Shown: positions 11,236-24,330 of the stretch, one piece after another | How the letters are laid out: each line of letters begins with the position of its first letter | Position numbering within the stretch: the first letter of the stretch is position 1 | DNA from: Sipunculus nudus | Lineage: Eukaryota > Annelida > Sipuncula > Golfingiida > Sipunculidae | Reading direction: 5' to 3' | Assembly (NCBI GenBank): GCA_026874595.1 | Contig: CM049316.1 | Coordinates: forward strand, 48,302,695 to 48,366,694 | DNA: 64,000 nucleotides | Program-made: the position numbers and the translations under genes | Notes under the pieces: generated by a model | What the model saw: only the letters and a program-made list of their open reading frames with translations | What the model was told of the DNA's origin: nothing | Databases searched by the model: none

Positions 11236-12640
11236 AGAGTTATGTGGACAGTAAGATTGAAAATGTACATATAATTCAAAATGGGCGGTTACACCAAAAT
11301 TTTAAAAATATTTACAAATAGAAAATATCCATGCAAATTTCGACTCAATCGCTCTGAATAAGAGGCTGTCAGGATTTTTTATGCACTGTCTAGATTCATC
11401 GGCAACATTTATATCATGTATACCCCCCCCCCCCCCCCCCCCCCGCGGATCCGCTTCTGTTAACCGTGTCCTTTCTCTAGCATGACCAGTGTTTAGAAGC
11501 TCATAATAAAACATATCGCACCTGTCATTGTTATTGTACATATTTTATGGGTGGCCTATTAAATTCCAAGGGTTCTCCTGCAAAAAACATTGTAGGTATA
11601 GACAGCAAACCATGTTTCTGTGACCTTTGGGAGGCACAAAATGCCATATATTGCAAAATGTCTTTTCACTCAGTGCCTCTTATATTTATAATAAATATTT
11701 TTGCTTGAAATGTATAATTTTATCAGCGTTAGATAATCTAGTGTTTTATGCTTTTTTTATGCCTGTTTATTTATTTTTAGGCTGAAAGGGAAACTTTAAA
11801 TGATATATTGATGAATTAATTAAAACAGTTGGATGGCAGCCATCTTTGATTTTGAAATGCCCGAAATAGATCAAATTTTTTAAGTAGTACGTTGTATTCA
11901 TAAAAAATATGTTGATTTCATGATATTTGCATTTATATTTACGGGTACCCCTCTAATTAGCTATTTTATGAGAAACCGGCTACAATAGGTTAATACGAAT
12001 TCCAGATTCGAATTCCTAAAACATTTTTAGCTCAGCTGACTGAAAACAAGAGGTATAGAAAGGTGCTTTGTACGTTGTCCTACGGTCGTCCATTAGCAGA
12101 GCACAAATTGTAAGCACTGACCCTAGAAAATCCAAGTTAACATTCATGGGGGTCAATAAAAATCTCCCTGGAAACTTGAAATAAGGTCACAGCGACCTGT
12201 ATCCTCCGAGCGATGGGGCTTTTAAGTACTAGCCCCCCCGGCCCCCAGATTAATTAAAAATTTGATACAAAACCTCATGTATCTTGATAATTAATTCATG
12301 GATTGCCGTGAACCTTGCTTTAAATATTGACCATGACTTGTTTTGTCAGTTCCGAAAAACTTGTGGCGCCATTTGTATTTTTCTAATTTTCACGATCCCC
12401 CCCCCCCCTATTTTGTGGTCGTCTGATGACAGCAATCATGTCAGTGTCTCAGCTGTGGTTCTATCTAGAGTCCAGTTCTATCTGTGTTTATTGATTATGA
12501 ATGGTTTCTTCAGTTCCTTGGACGGTCGCGCCACCTGTATCTTTTCTAATTTTGATGCAGCTTTTTTTCTTTATCTTGAGACTGCCAAATTATATTGATA
12601 CTATCAGATTCTCACATGTGGTTTCATCTAGTGTCCTGAT
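11236..12640. repeat. Non-coding; contains C22 tract with GCGGATCCGC end
   Basis: No gene recognised. A run of 22 C (11423-11444) is followed at once by gcggatccgcttctg, the same end sequence as the poly(G) elements at 39162-39291 and 40773-40940, so this is probably a partial or rearranged copy. Another C run lies near 12397-12408. A segment near 12347-12395 (cgccatttgtatttttctaa) is weakly repeated near 12511-12555. Confidence 0.5.
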
Positions 12641-13450
12641 GAAGCCCTGTGTGCTTATTAGGGCTCTGCTTGAATAAGCGGGTGCCCTGTAGTAACCACC
12701 CTGTCTGTCCCATTGTCCGTCTTTCCGTATGTCCATCAAATTCGTTTTCGGATGATAACTCCAGTTTGGATTAACATATTGATTTCAAACTTAACTTATA
12801 TATGGCCCACAACTAAAGCAAGAACCCTTTTGATTTTGGGGTCATGAGGTTAAAGGCCAAGGTCACAGGAACCACTAATTTAAAAAGATAGTAGATGCAT
12901 TTTAAGCCATTCTTTTTATAAAAAAAAATCTTCTATTTTGCACATATAGCTGACTTGCGAATATTGGAAAATCGGAGTTATTTTGGGATCACAAGGTCAA
13001 AAGTCAAGATCACATTAGCCATCTGTCCACAAATTTGTTTCCAGATGATAAGTCCAGTTCTGATTAAAATATTGGTTTCAAACTTGACTTATATATGGCC
13101 CACCACTTAAGTAATAACTTTATTGATTTTGGGGTCATAAGATCAAAGGTCACATCACAGGACCGGTTTCTTTAAAAAGATTGTGGACGTATTTTAAGCT
13201 AAACTTTCATCCCAACCTTCCATCTTCCACATGTGGTTCACCTGCTAATAGGGGAAGATTCTTTTTTTTATTTGACGTCAAAGGTCAAAGGTTTGGGTCA
13301 CAAGTGGCATCCATTCATAAATTAGTTTATGAACGATAACTAAAGTTTGGGTAGACAGATTTGATCGCAGGACCCATATTTTGAAAAAGCTCATGAAAAT
13401 ATCCTTACAGACAAAATCAACTAGGCGTCGAGGCCATATGGTACCCTAGT
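12640..13450. repeat. Dispersed repeat with two to three internal ~293-bp units
   Basis: The block gatttcaaacttaacttata at 12781 returns as ggtttcaaacttgacttata at 13074, preceded in both by a gatgataa(c/g)tccagtt block and followed by tggcccac and aggtcaaaggtc-type stretches. A third partial unit starts near 13310. The ggggtcataaggtcaaaggtc style is characteristic of repeats I associate with bivalve genomes. Non-coding. Confidence 0.65.
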
Positions 13451-14615
13451 TCCCTAAGGAACATCCCATTAACCTTTTGCATTGAAAAACATAACTGAAC
13501 TCTCCCGTATCATTCCTGCTTTATTATTTAAAGGCAGATTTGAGCATTTTGAATATAAGGAGTCGAATATGTAACGTTTAATTTAAGACATCAAATTCAT
13601 TTTAAAAATAAAATTGTGAAAGTCAAGTGTGACCAAAACCTTATCAGTCAGGAGACATATGATACACCTGATTTCTGAGTTAGAAGTGGATTTAATTATC
13701 TTTTTGTAGAATAGTATCCTATGTGAAATTATTTAATTAAGATTGAAATTTGATTTAAAAATTAAACAAAACAATTAGTCAAGTTTTACACAAATTTAAT
13801 CAGGTCATAAGACCGAAAAGATACACCTGCTTTCCTAATAAGAAGTTAATGTGAAATTTTACGAGATATCGATCCATAGTGCATGAAAATATACATGAAA
13901 GTACAGCCTTCATACGTGAACATGTGATTTAATTATCACATTTTTCTGGATTTAATTAAATCTGTACTGAGCGAAACGATGTAATATACATTTTGTGTTT
14001 GTATGTGAAAAATTGCAAAATATTTGGAAGAGTACTTGGCCTGCTTATCAGAATCAGGATTAAGCACAAGCATTGTAATAAGTAGAATTACAAATTCAGT
14101 ACCAGTATGTTTCATCTGCAGTCACCTAACTTTTCCTAAAGCTGATTAAGACCTGGACTTACTAAGGATCGAAATTAGAATAGGCCTTGTCCATTGTTTA
14201 ACTATAGGTAAATGATGAAAATTACTCATTTTTGTGCGATCTTCAAAACTGAATATATTTTTCATTGCAGTAAGTTTTAATAAGATGCGGTTTGTGTGAC
14301 CAAGCGTAATCTATATGAATAACATATTTTGCTGAAGCATTTGGAGTTTTACATAACTAGAAAAGGCTCCAGCCATACTTAGCTGACTATAATTGAATAC
14401 AGACAGGATCAAACCTAGCTCATATGTCGATGCTTATGACGTTATGCCCCATTTTTTATATAATTTACGCTGTTTTAATCCAATGAAGGTATAATATCTA
14501 TAACACAGACCTAGGCAGTGCTTGCAAACTCATGTACATATGCCTTACTGTAACATGTATCATCGATATCTTCTATAACTTAGGTGGAGGATATATTTAA
14601 TTATAATAAAGGCCA
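13451..14615. other. AT-rich non-coding stretch
   Basis: No gene, RNA or repeat recognised. Confidence 0.5.
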
Positions 14616-14765
14616 GGCCACACCGGACGCTGTGCAACGCCGCAAATACCATGCCTAATAAACGGCTGGGCAATTTGGCGGCGCGGCAAACGCAGAAAGT
14701 TGAACTTGCATTAGGATTGCTTTGCGGGCATACACAGCGCTGCGAAGCGCGGCGTTTAGTTTGGA
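14616..14765. repeat. GC-rich 150-bp block with imperfect terminal inverted repeats
   Basis: It begins ggccacaccggacgc and ends gcgtttagtttggac, whose reverse complement is gtccaaactaaacgc, an imperfect inverted pair. The interior is unusually rich in GCG and CGC steps compared with its AT-rich surroundings. It looks like a small non-autonomous DNA element. A run of 17 G follows at 14830-14846. Confidence 0.45.
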
Positions 14766-15091
14766 CACCAGAGTATTTTACTGTATTACTATAGGACACA
14801 GAAAATTATTTTGTATCTCGTTCCAAAGTGGGGGGGGGGGGGGGGGACAGAAACTAGGGATATAACATGTGCCATTCTAAATTTTCATAAGACGAATAAA
14901 AAACTGAAATATTATTGTGGAGAGATCTGAGGGGGGAAATATAGCAATGTTCTCGTAAAAAGGTTTTTATTACCCAAAAGAGGAGGAGACAAAAAGTACT
15001 TTGTGACCAAAAATGAAGGCATGGCTGACACGTTTTGTTGTGTGCTGTTACCTTGAGACTTAAAACAAGTTCGGCATATCCGGAATTATTA

Positions 15092-15118
15092 AACCCTAAC
15101 CCTTAACCCTAACCCTAA
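15092..15118. repeat. Interstitial telomere-like repeat (CCCTAA)n
   Basis: Four consecutive CCCTAA-type units with one extra T occur (aaccctaacccttaaccc and onward). This is the TTAGGG telomere motif of most animals, here as a short internal block. Confidence 0.75.
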
Positions 15119-16319
15119 AATAATAAGATTTTTCGGGAAGATAAAATACAAACAAGTGTTTCAGTTTCTTAAATATGTTTAGTACACAAGGTTTATATAA
15201 CCCTTACCATAACTTACATTATTTACCCCAGACAAATGCTAAAAAGTTCTTCTTGAACACATAAAACGGGGCAAGTTTTTTTATATATATCCAGATAAAT
15301 CTTGAACCAGCGCAATGAAAGCCGCTGTAAAATTTACATCAAGGCTTTCTGTGTTAACACAAATACAATAAAATTACAAAAAAAAATTAAGTTGCATTAA
15401 TGCTCTGACATACAACAGACATCGGACATTCTTTCCACATGAGAGCTTTAGCTAGCATGGAATACTAACGCTTGCGTACGCGATTATTATCGCGTGGGGA
15501 CGAGGTACCATCGCTAGGGAACGAGATAAAAATAAAATTCTCAACATAATCTATAAAACGAAGAGCTGATTCAGTCTTGTGTCACAGTCGTGTCATGCTA
15601 GACTTGTTAACCATTTACTAATATAGGCCCTACCGAATTTCAAAAGCCATCCGGCATCATCCCGTTCTCAACCCAAGCCCTATTGCGCAAATTATGATTT
15701 TGTATTGTCCGATTTTAAGTGTGATCAATAATCACGCCAAGACCCATATAGGCCTACATTTGTTCTCACCATCAAACAATCGTTTCCGTGGTTTATCAAA
15801 TACATAATTATTATGTTATAAAAATTTAATGGTTATATCACTATTATTCTTCACAGTTATGTTACAATACTCGTAAAAACAGTCGTGGTAATGTAATTAT
15901 TAAACAGACGACGTAGAGCGGGTATATGAAGCAAGAATGGGCTTAGCCGAGCACGAAGTAAAATCTCAGACGAGACACTGAAGTAGAAAAAAAGGTTTTG
16001 TTCTTTAGGTAACTGACGTTATAACGTCTGCGCGTCACGTAAAACCCCCATGCTGCCGCCGTGTGATGTTATATGGCATGGCTCAGATGAGATCTCCATA
16101 AATTAGATAAGGTATTTTCATTCAGGGTAAATACTTTCAGTGCCATGAGTGTATCATGGTCGCTTCACTCCCATGCAACCATTAGCGCATAAAAATTTCA
16201 CATATTAAACTAGAATAGCCTGTAGACAAGCGACCACAGGTATCCGCCGAATCACAGCGGCGTGGATAAAGTAAGACATGGAATCTCTCCTGTCAATTTG
16301 TGGTATCATGATGCCCACG
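15119..16319. other. Non-coding stretch
   Basis: No gene recognised on either strand; locally AT-rich, with no long open frame. Confidence 0.5.
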
Positions 16320-17330
16320 TATCTCAAGATGCACGGATGGACGAAACTTAAAATTTATGTATATATAGGTGGTACCACCAGTCATGTGTACAAGGTAATG
16401 CCATACTAGATGTATTTCAGGCGGATACATGAAACCACTCCTCGAAAAGGGCGTCAGTGTATTCTACAAATACGTGATTGCAGGTGGCGATATCAGTCTT
16501 ATATAGAAATCTATCCCAAATGCATCTACATGCACAATTTAAGGCCGATCACCAAATCACTCATGATATATGTCTGATTTTAACCCAATACAGATACACA
16601 GATGGACGTCACACAACAACGATTGTAGATGGCACCGTCAGTCTTATTTACAAGATAAAGCAAAACAAGATCTATAGACATGCAAAATTTCAGGCTGACA
16701 CATTATACCACTCCTGAGATAGATGCATGAATGTATTCTACAAAAACGTGACTGTAGGTGGCGCAACATGTACTAGAATATTTTACCCAAGACGGATGAT
16801 TATGCAAATTTTCAGGCTGATACGCCAAACCAATTAAGAGAAAAGGGCATAAATGTATTCTACGAAAACGGAACGATAGGTGGCGCAACCTATCTGGTCT
16901 AGGACAAAGCTACCCAAGGCGGATAAATGTGTAAAATTCCAGGCTGACACATCCATCTACTTAAGTGCAATGTTCACTCAAACCAGATTTATGGATGGAC
17001 GCCATGTGGAAACGAATGTAGGTGGTGCCACCAGGCTTGTGTACGAAATTTAAGTATCAAGATCTATGGACATGTAAAATTTCACGCCGATACGGCAAAA
17101 CACTCCTGAGAACGGGCATCAATGTATTCTACAAAACAGGACGGTAGGTGGCGCTACCTGCCAGGTTTAACGATAAAACTTTCTAAGATGGATGGACATG
17201 CAAATTTTCAGACCAAGACATCGAACTATTCTTGAGATACGAGTTATTGTACCCACAGGAAACGCACCCATTGACACTACATGAAAACAATAGCAGATGG
17301 CACCATCAGTTCTGCGTACGAGATGGAGGT
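16320..17330. repeat. Degenerate tandem array of ~115-149-bp units
   Basis: A conserved anchor aggtggcgc(c/t)acc or agatggcacc recurs at 16367, 16482, 16627, 16756, 16878, 17020, 17146 and 17295, a mean spacing of about 133 bp. Two unit types occur: one preceded by aatgtattctacaaaaacg (units ending at 16482, 16756, 16878, 17146) and one preceded by gatggacg with aacgattgtag or similar (16367, 16627, 17020, 17295). A caggctgacac block follows most anchors. Non-coding; open frames here show no protein family. Confidence 0.75.
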
Positions 17331-17599
17331 ATTCAGGATCTATTGATATGCACACCACAGTCGAAGAATTACTTTTTGCCTGTTTTGTTTGATCCAAATG
17401 AGGTTTATTTGGTTCCTTTAATATCTTACGAACTGGCAAAGATATGCCACTGCTTTCCTTAAACGGCGAAAGTTAGACTAACAGCTTAACAACTGGTCAA
17501 GTGGCTTGCTTTGTGGTTCCACAGTTGTTTAGGAAATGCGTTCTCATGCTTCCTCAGAAATTCTGGTCCTTTAATCCAACATTTGAGCCTGAACATCTG

Positions 17600-18016
17600 A
17601 CTGCTATTCTGGCCCCTTGATTCATAGTCGGCGGGGTAGTCGTTGGGATTTATCGCCACTGCTCTGGGGTTTAGAATTCGCGGATAGTTCCAACTCCGTT
17701 TGCTTAAATCACTGGGAAATTCTTCTTCTTACTACATATGTATTGCAGGACTGTTGTGGAATCTGTGTGATACACAATGTAGTCTGGTTTGTTGTCCAGT
17801 TCCTGGAGCATCATTATGCCGAGATGTACCGAGATTATGGCTGCTGTAAGCTGTAGACGAGGTATTGTAGTTGGCGTTGGGCGCCAGTCTAGCTTTTCCT
17901 CTCAGAAAGGAAATATCTTGCCCTCCATGTACCTTAGTCGTATAATGCAGCAGAAGCATATCCAGTATAACTAGCATCAGAAAACAGATAAAGTTGAGTT
18001 GATGTGACAGTTTCAA
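17600..18016 (-). pseudogene. RNase H region of BEL/Pao element
   Basis: The minus strand shows ISFLRGKARLAPNANYNTSS, the GKARLAP motif of BEL/Pao RNase H, then in a shifted frame DSTTVLQYI and, near 17680, NRVGTIREF and TPEQWR, the conserved stretch between RNase H and integrase. Broken by frameshifts. Confidence 0.7.
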
Positions 18017-18059
18017 ATCCTTCTGGATTCAAGCAACTGAGACTTCATTCAGAAGATAA

Positions 18060-19242
18060 AGATCATTCTGCTACATCTGTCAACGTACTGTATACTGCTC
18101 TGGAATTTCATCATCTTCATCTAAATCACTGTCTATGCAGAGATCTTGCAATATTATCTTTGCATGCAATATGAATAGTAATAGGAATCTAAGGGGTCAA
18201 AGATGGATTACACAGTAGACAGAATTCCTTTTCTTGACTGAGAGTTGGTCATGTACGAGAAGCCAAATGTGTCCATCAAAATACACCATTGGATGCCCAA
18301 AGCACGTTCCATTGGCAATTTGTCATAATCCAGTTCAAAAGTCTTTTTTTTCTTTTCCACGTTCTTTCACTGGAATGGATTCAAGTATTGCTGCGCTGGA
18401 TAACTTTGGCTAAATGAGATCCCCCTGCTAAGCAAGGACAGCACAGGTCAGTGAGCAATTTGACAGCTTCATGTTCACTGATTCCAGGCAGTCATCTTCG
18501 AAGAAGACTCTGTTGATGGTGTGAGACACAGGTTGTGGGAGAACACTATCCTCTGTTTTATTTATTAGTGCATATTTACAAATACTTGGGGAGGAACTCG
18601 CTCCGAACAAGTGTACTTTCATTTGGTACTCGTGTAGTCCTGCATTAATATGACCACCTGGCCACCACAGATTGCATAGAAAATACACTGATCAGATGGA
18701 AGACACATTTGGTGAAACATAGCTCATCTATAAAGGCTATCTGCTCTTTTCTAAATCTGGTTCAGAACGCCTATCAAATAATTAGTCAGATCAGAACCTG
18801 GAATCAGTTTGAAGTTTAGTGTTGTTTCTTTGTATCGAGCCGTACAGTCAAAGACCAAACGTACTTTGTTTGGCTGCTTCGGGTGATAAACGCCATGGTG
18901 TTGAAGATACCACACCTTTTCTGGTACTGCACACCAAGATTTCTCTTCTACATTTTGTAGCACAACCCTTGTCGAAGAGCGCATTCACAATGTTGATGTT
19001 GTCCTCTAGGTATTTTGCATCACGCAACATTTTCTTCTTCTACCATTGGGCACGCTTAACTGCATGCTGTCGGTTATAAGGCATGGTAACGTTAGTTTTT
19101 CTAGAGGCAAAGGTATTTCATAACAGCCATCTGTCAGATGTAATCCTTCTTTAGCTATAGCTAAGAAGAGTTTGTCCTCCTGTGAGTGCCTGATGTTACC
19201 AGGCAGTGATGTCGGCCTGTTATAAAAGTCAAGCTCAAACAT
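18060..19242 (-). pseudogene. Reverse transcriptase of BEL/Pao element, active site changed
   Basis: Pieces in order: 19006-19242 (LDFYNRPTSLPG, HSQEDKLFLAIA, EIPLPLE), 18751-18984 (WYLQHHGVYHPKQPNK, VRLVFDCTARYKETTLN, LIPGSDLTNYLIGVLNQI) and 18428-18688 (WWPGG, EYQMKVHLFGASSSP, NRVFFEDDCLESV). The catalytic YVDD is FEDD here. A further part near 18200-18310 reads ALGIQW and SRKGILSTV, the usual segment after the palm. At least four frame breaks separate these pieces. Confidence 0.85.
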
Positions 19243-19558
19243 TTTCTAGACAGACTCAGATGCAATAACCTCTTTCATGGGATCCATTTCTCAGACGATA
19301 ATTCTTCTTCAGTATAGGTAACAGTATCAGTAGTTCTAGACACACACACTGGGCCATTAACTGTCCACCTGTGACGCAGTTATGTCACAAATTGCCCCCT
19401 CTCCATGTGTAGGTTTAACTCTTAAAATTAAACTCTCCAGTTACAAGGAACAATTACTACTAATGAGCAAGCAAATATCCATGTCAGGAACATAATTTGG
19501 AATGTCCTTAGCCACAAAACTTAGATCACTTACAGAGAATAACTGGTCTATGGATGTG

Positions 19559-20190
19559 CTAATGGTCTACTGGTATTTCTTCTCTCTGATAAGTCTTTTG
19601 CAGCGTTATAGGATTTCTTTCAGACCAATCGGAAACAATCAAATCACTTACTGTGGTTGTTTTGATGCATGACTGGCCATGCATGGTACGTTGCTGAAGA
19701 TTAACACCTGTACCAGTAGCAGAGAGCTTCTTTCTAAAATCATCTGTTATGAAACATCCGCTACTACCACTGTCATAGAACGCATATGTTGAGACAACTT
19801 GGTCGTTTCCCTTTTGTCGAACTTTGACGGGTAATATTGCATGCAACACAATGGAACCTTCATCAATAGCACTACAGCTTCTTGTCTGAAAATTGGTCTG
19901 CACATTAGGAGCTTCAACTGAAGCATCGTTGGATGTTGCTTTGTTTGCTTGAAATGAATTATCATATAAAGCTGTGGGATGTCTTTTCCCACAATGCCTT
20001 CACTTCGGTTTATTGGTACATCCTTTGGAAATGAGGTTATATCCATAACATCCGAAGCACATCCGCTTTTCTTTCAGGAAAGCCCGCCTGCCATTCAGGA
20101 TTTCTTCAGGAATTCTTAACAGTTATCAAAGTTATGTGATTCCTTGCACAATATACAGGACCTCTTGTAATTGTTTACACCCAGGCGCCT
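19559..20190 (-). pseudogene. Zinc knuckle and aspartic protease of BEL/Pao element
   Basis: Near 20150 the minus strand reads SCILCKESHNFDNC, followed by degraded Cys/His stretches to about 19990. The frame 19559-19903 (114 aa) then encodes ILPVKVRQ, TYAFYDSGSSGCFITDDF and LIVSDWSER. The D-S-G triad replaces the usual D-T/N-G of this family's protease. Stop codons lie in the knuckle region. Confidence 0.75.
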
Positions 20191-20480
20191 GTAACCCGAG
20201 TTAATTTTAGATGTAAAGCTGCTGCTCTTTTGGTTGGTGAAAATTGTTTACGATTAGAGGCAATGTATGTTCTCTGAGTATTGTTTTTTCTAACGTTTCT
20301 TTGTTGTATATCGGGTCATTAGCAACTTCTGATGCCTGCTGAACGAACTGGTCAGAATCCTTAAAGAAAGGGGTTCTCATTTGTTCCCTCCTAAGATATG
20401 TCTACTTGTTTTGCAAATGCACAAGAAACTTCCACACTACAGACTGCATTTAGGTGAGTGGTTAAAACGTCCATATGAGA

Positions 20481-20976
20481 CTAGGTTGACATAACATGAA
20501 CACATTTCACCAGGAAGTATGAAAGCTGTTTAAGATAAGAGCTATCATCATACCTGATTACAGGCCACTTCTGGAGTTTGTTGACGTACGCCATAGATAT
20601 CTTATACTGGTCGCCGTATTTCCTTTGAAGTAATGATCTTGCTCTCTGGTAATTACTAATCAGCGCTATGTACCATGTATAAACATCCACCAATTAGATC
20701 TTCGATAAATCCATCAAGATGCTGGTCAAGAAAATACAGTTTATCAGCACTGTTCGGTGTTCTCGAAGTATATTCGCCCGAGTCGCTTTCTAGGCTCCTC
20801 AACCTTTCAGGGCATTTCCTATATCTGCCATGGATTACTGTATGGCGCTTGTGTCTGGAATCACCAGCATCACTTGAGTAGCTGTCAGGTCTATGGTCCT
20901 GTCTGGAATAATGTTCATGATGTCGGTGGCGCCCACCTAGGATTCCAGGTCTCTCTGCCCTGAAGAGACCTGTCAT
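20481..20976 (-). pseudogene. Gag fragment of BEL/Pao element
   Basis: The frame 20481-20693 encodes YQRARSLLQRKYGDQYKISM, then AYVNKLQKWPVIRYDD and SYFLVKCVHVMST, which follow the BEL/Pao gag pattern in which a xxYxxAxxLLxxxFG segment leads to WPxI. The overlapping frame 20656-20976 carries the part before it (GFIEDLIGGCLYM), so a frameshift separates the two. Truncated and non-functional. Confidence 0.75.
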
Positions 20977-23149
20977 ACACTAAGCGATTATGGAGGTCTA
21001 GCTCATAACGCGCTAACCCCCTGCGATGGACTCCAGAATCCATAGGCTCAATATAATCATCTTGATATATATTTGTCAATAATGAGTGATGCCGGATCTA
21101 GATTTCGGCCGATGCCTTGTCTGTTTTGGATGTATATAGGTTTTCTGAACACTATATACTATAGGGGGTTCATCATCATGACTCTGGCTATAACCTAATG
21201 TGGGCTTGAGGCCGTTTTGGCCTCAGGCTTATCTCTGGTGCATCTACAGAATCTACCTAAGTAATTCCACATTGGGCTTGCTCTTATAGGATGTATCATA
21301 TCTAACGCAAGCCAATGCTCCCGCGCCTCTCTGTCTCAGAGAGACTGGTTGTTCATCAGAGGTAAAAATGCCTTGTCTAGGATGTAGTTTGAGCAAATGA
21401 TTTGATTGATGGTTGGATCATTTTGGACAACTTGGACCTAGCACAATGTCCTCAGCAACATCTGTAGGTCTATCAGAGGTTATATTCTGTGTGGTCTGAA
21501 TATCAGTAGATGTCAGACATGTTGTAGACACCACCATCCCCAACCTCGGGCATACAAACACGACCTTCTTTAATTAGCCTGTGCCAATAAGAGGACAACA
21601 AACCAGAAATTTCAAACCCTGGAGACCTAACTTGAAGCTCTACTATGCCCTGGGCAGCATCAGGATAAAAAGGTCACCTAACTTCTGTATCAGTTCTTTT
21701 ACTGATGCAGTGTACAAATTGAAAGTTTTTTTGGGGGGCTTGTTTGAAATTTTACTTTACACAATAATAACAAGAGGTCAAAGTATCAACAGAATGATAT
21801 AATCATGAAATACACATGTAATAATCAAAATGATCAAATCAGGATATATAGATCAGGCAAGCTGGATAGAGACTGGGATAAAACCTTACATGCTATTGAT
21901 CTGAAAATTTATAACTGGAAGGATTATGCTTAACTGCCAGCAAAGAGATGTTTATGTGCTGATATTGACTAACTGATTTAATATTGTTGTATGAGTATTT
22001 AAGTTTAAGTAGATTTGATAAAATGTTTTATCCAAAGTTTTAGTGAAAGTTAAATGGTATGACTAATTTACACTGAGCTTTGAGCTCGAATAAAGATAGA
22101 AAAATTCTTATATCAAACTTAAAATTAGAAAAAGTAGTTCACAAATACGTCCGTTATTTACAAAAATAATGAGCAGAAAAATAACTAGCGCAGGTAGAAA
22201 GGATGAAATGAAGAACAGACTCTACCACAATTATTCATACAAATAATAGCACTAGACGTAATATTAAGGACTTTTTGTCGGATCAGCGCACAAGTGCGCT
22301 GGCTTTAAAAAAGAGGCGGGAAATGGGTTTCAGGTTCAAATCCGGAAACAAGCTTCAACAATGTTTCATTGAAATTACAATTTGACCCGTTTTAAACAAA
22401 GTAATCAATATCTTTTTAAACATAAAAATCAATATTAAACAGAGTCATACGTTTTTTTATTTGTGCGTTAACACTATCTCCAGGAATATTATTTGTCCTA
22501 CCGCGGTAAGTGACAAAACACCCCACCCGGTGCGAATCTACATCTCACAACAGGTCTTGCTGCAAGAACAATTCTGGACTGACTATCACGAGACGGCAGT
22601 GGGCTGGCCTTTTATATCAGGACTACAACGAAAGTTCTAGTAAAGAGTGTTCTGGAACTTGTCTAGATAAAAATTACCAGCTAAGCATCCTAAATAAACA
22701 GAAAATTATTAAATATTATCGACTGCATATCCCTGACCATACATTATTATTCTATGAGGTTCCAATTTAACATAACCTGACCTGATAAATTCATTTGTGT
22801 CAATATGAATATGACAGTTTTTAAACTACCCTTCCGCGGCAAGTTCCGCCAGACGGAGAACGAACCTCTTCCTGTTGGGCATTGTGGCATGGCAGGGACT
22901 ACTTGTCTCATCTGTCAAACTCCAAAATCAAAATTTTTTACATTTCAAGGAAACCTCTTCTGTTTACATTTCACATGCACACACTTACAAAATAATTCTT
23001 ATTCCATGAAGTCCTTACCACAAAAACACCTAAATGTTCTGCTTATAGAAAAAGTGTCATAAGCGGACACATTTTGTAATTGTGTGTTGAACATAGTTTA
23101 TACACAGCAAATATTAAGAAAAAAGTAAAGTAAAAGAATTGTCATGTCG
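20977..23149. other. Non-coding stretch
   Basis: No gene recognised. The frames at 21581-21802, 22510-22770 and 22805-23062 show no family signature. 20977-21300 may hold the leader of the BEL/Pao element, but no LTR pair was seen. Confidence 0.5.
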
Positions 23150-24330
23150 TTGAGACATTACAAAGCACATTACAGGAAGAACATGTCAAACTGAAGCCAG
23201 CGAAGGGCAACATCAGATTGTACAATGGACGTGTGGAAGTGCGGATACATCCCTCGTGATATACACACAAACAGGTGGCCATGGTCATGGACCTAATGGT
23301 GAAATTACATTTGATATTATGGATAAAGCACCCTGCGTATCCGACACGGGTGGTTAACTGCCAGGAACAAAATGTATAATTTGACCAGACAAAGCAGAGT
23401 CACTTTCAAAGGAAAAATTACTGAAAGAGTATGCTGATGTTGTCTGTCTCGGGAGTATAATATTGAAGTGAACAGCATTGTGAAGCCTGTATTACTTTTG
23501 CCACGGAGGATGTCAGTACCTCGAGCCCTTAAAGAGGCCAACATATCAAATGCCAACAGTGGATGAAGTTTTACCAAAACTACCACAAGCTTTACTGTAC
23601 TAGACACCAAAGCTGGGTTTTACCAGATTAATTTGACTGAGGTCGGTAGCTTTCTTGCAACCTTTGAGACTCCCTTCGGGCTGTATCGTCATATATATTA
23701 CGAATATACTCTGCAGCGCAGGAATGCCAGAGGAGACAGAAAAATGCTCTAGCAGGGCCTATTGGAGTTGATGTCATAGCAGATGAAATTATGGTTCTGT
23801 AGAAAGGCAAGCTAAAGCAGCACTTAAATGCAGTCCTCGACAGAGCTTGACGGACGAATCTGAAATTGAATAGATAGAAATTTGACAGCAAATTCAAGTT
23901 GCCAGAAGTGCCATATATGGGGCATTTGTTGCTAGAGGATGGAGCAAACCAGATCAGGCAAATGGAAGCATTACTGAAAATACCAAAAACAACTATTGTG
24001 AAAGCCATATAACGATTCCTCGGAAGTGTGAACTACTTGTCGAGATATTTGCCAAGCTTTCAGATGTCACAGAACCGTGGAGAAAATTAACACTGAAAGA
24101 TGCTCCACGGGAGTTGAGTTGAGGGCTCAGCAGGAGGAATCCTTTAAACTTCGGTTAATGGTAGAAGCTCCACTTCTCAGACACTATGATGTTAAAAAGG
24201 AGATCGCAGTTCAAAGTGACTCTTCAGAACAAGACTTGGGCAATGATAATGCAGAACGATCAGCCATATATCATTTGCTTCACGCGCACTTTCTCCAGTA
24301 GAACAAGGCTATAATCAGTGCTGGTGCAGT
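23150..24330 (+). pseudogene. Ty3/gypsy pol remnant (RT to RNase H)
   Basis: Shifting plus-strand frames give, in order: LKPAKGNIRLYNG near 23190, KEYADVV, PRRMSVPRALKE, VLDTKAGFYQINLTEVGSF near 23598 (RT motif A, with catalytic Asp), LATFETPFGLYR, VIADEIMVL near 23775 (motif C; the usual DD is DE), KLPEVPYMGHLLLEDG near 23896, RFLGSVNYLSRYLPSF near 24013, and a degraded RNase H start. The style matches K02A2.6-like gypsy elements, the same group as the element at 1-3.4 kb but in the opposite orientation. Confidence 0.85.

Larger units (their letters stand above)
17460..20976 (-). mobile_element. BEL/Pao LTR retrotransposon, decayed, integrase not found
   Basis: Read on the minus strand from 20976: gag, zinc knuckle, aspartic protease, RT, RNase H, ending near 17600 where the integrase should begin. 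The RT wording (WYLQHHGVYHPKQPNKVRLV, then VFDCTARYKETTLN) and the protease wording (YDSGSSGCFIT) are characteristic of BEL/Pao. Frameshifts and stops are frequent. Below 17460 the sequence passes into the ~130-bp tandem array, so the 3' end is lost. No LTRs were found. Confidence 0.88.

Noticed and set aside
22270-22360. Possible tRNA gene: ggttcaaatcc at 22332-22342 matches a B box
   Set aside because: No A box at the right distance and no acceptor or anticodon stem could be formed.
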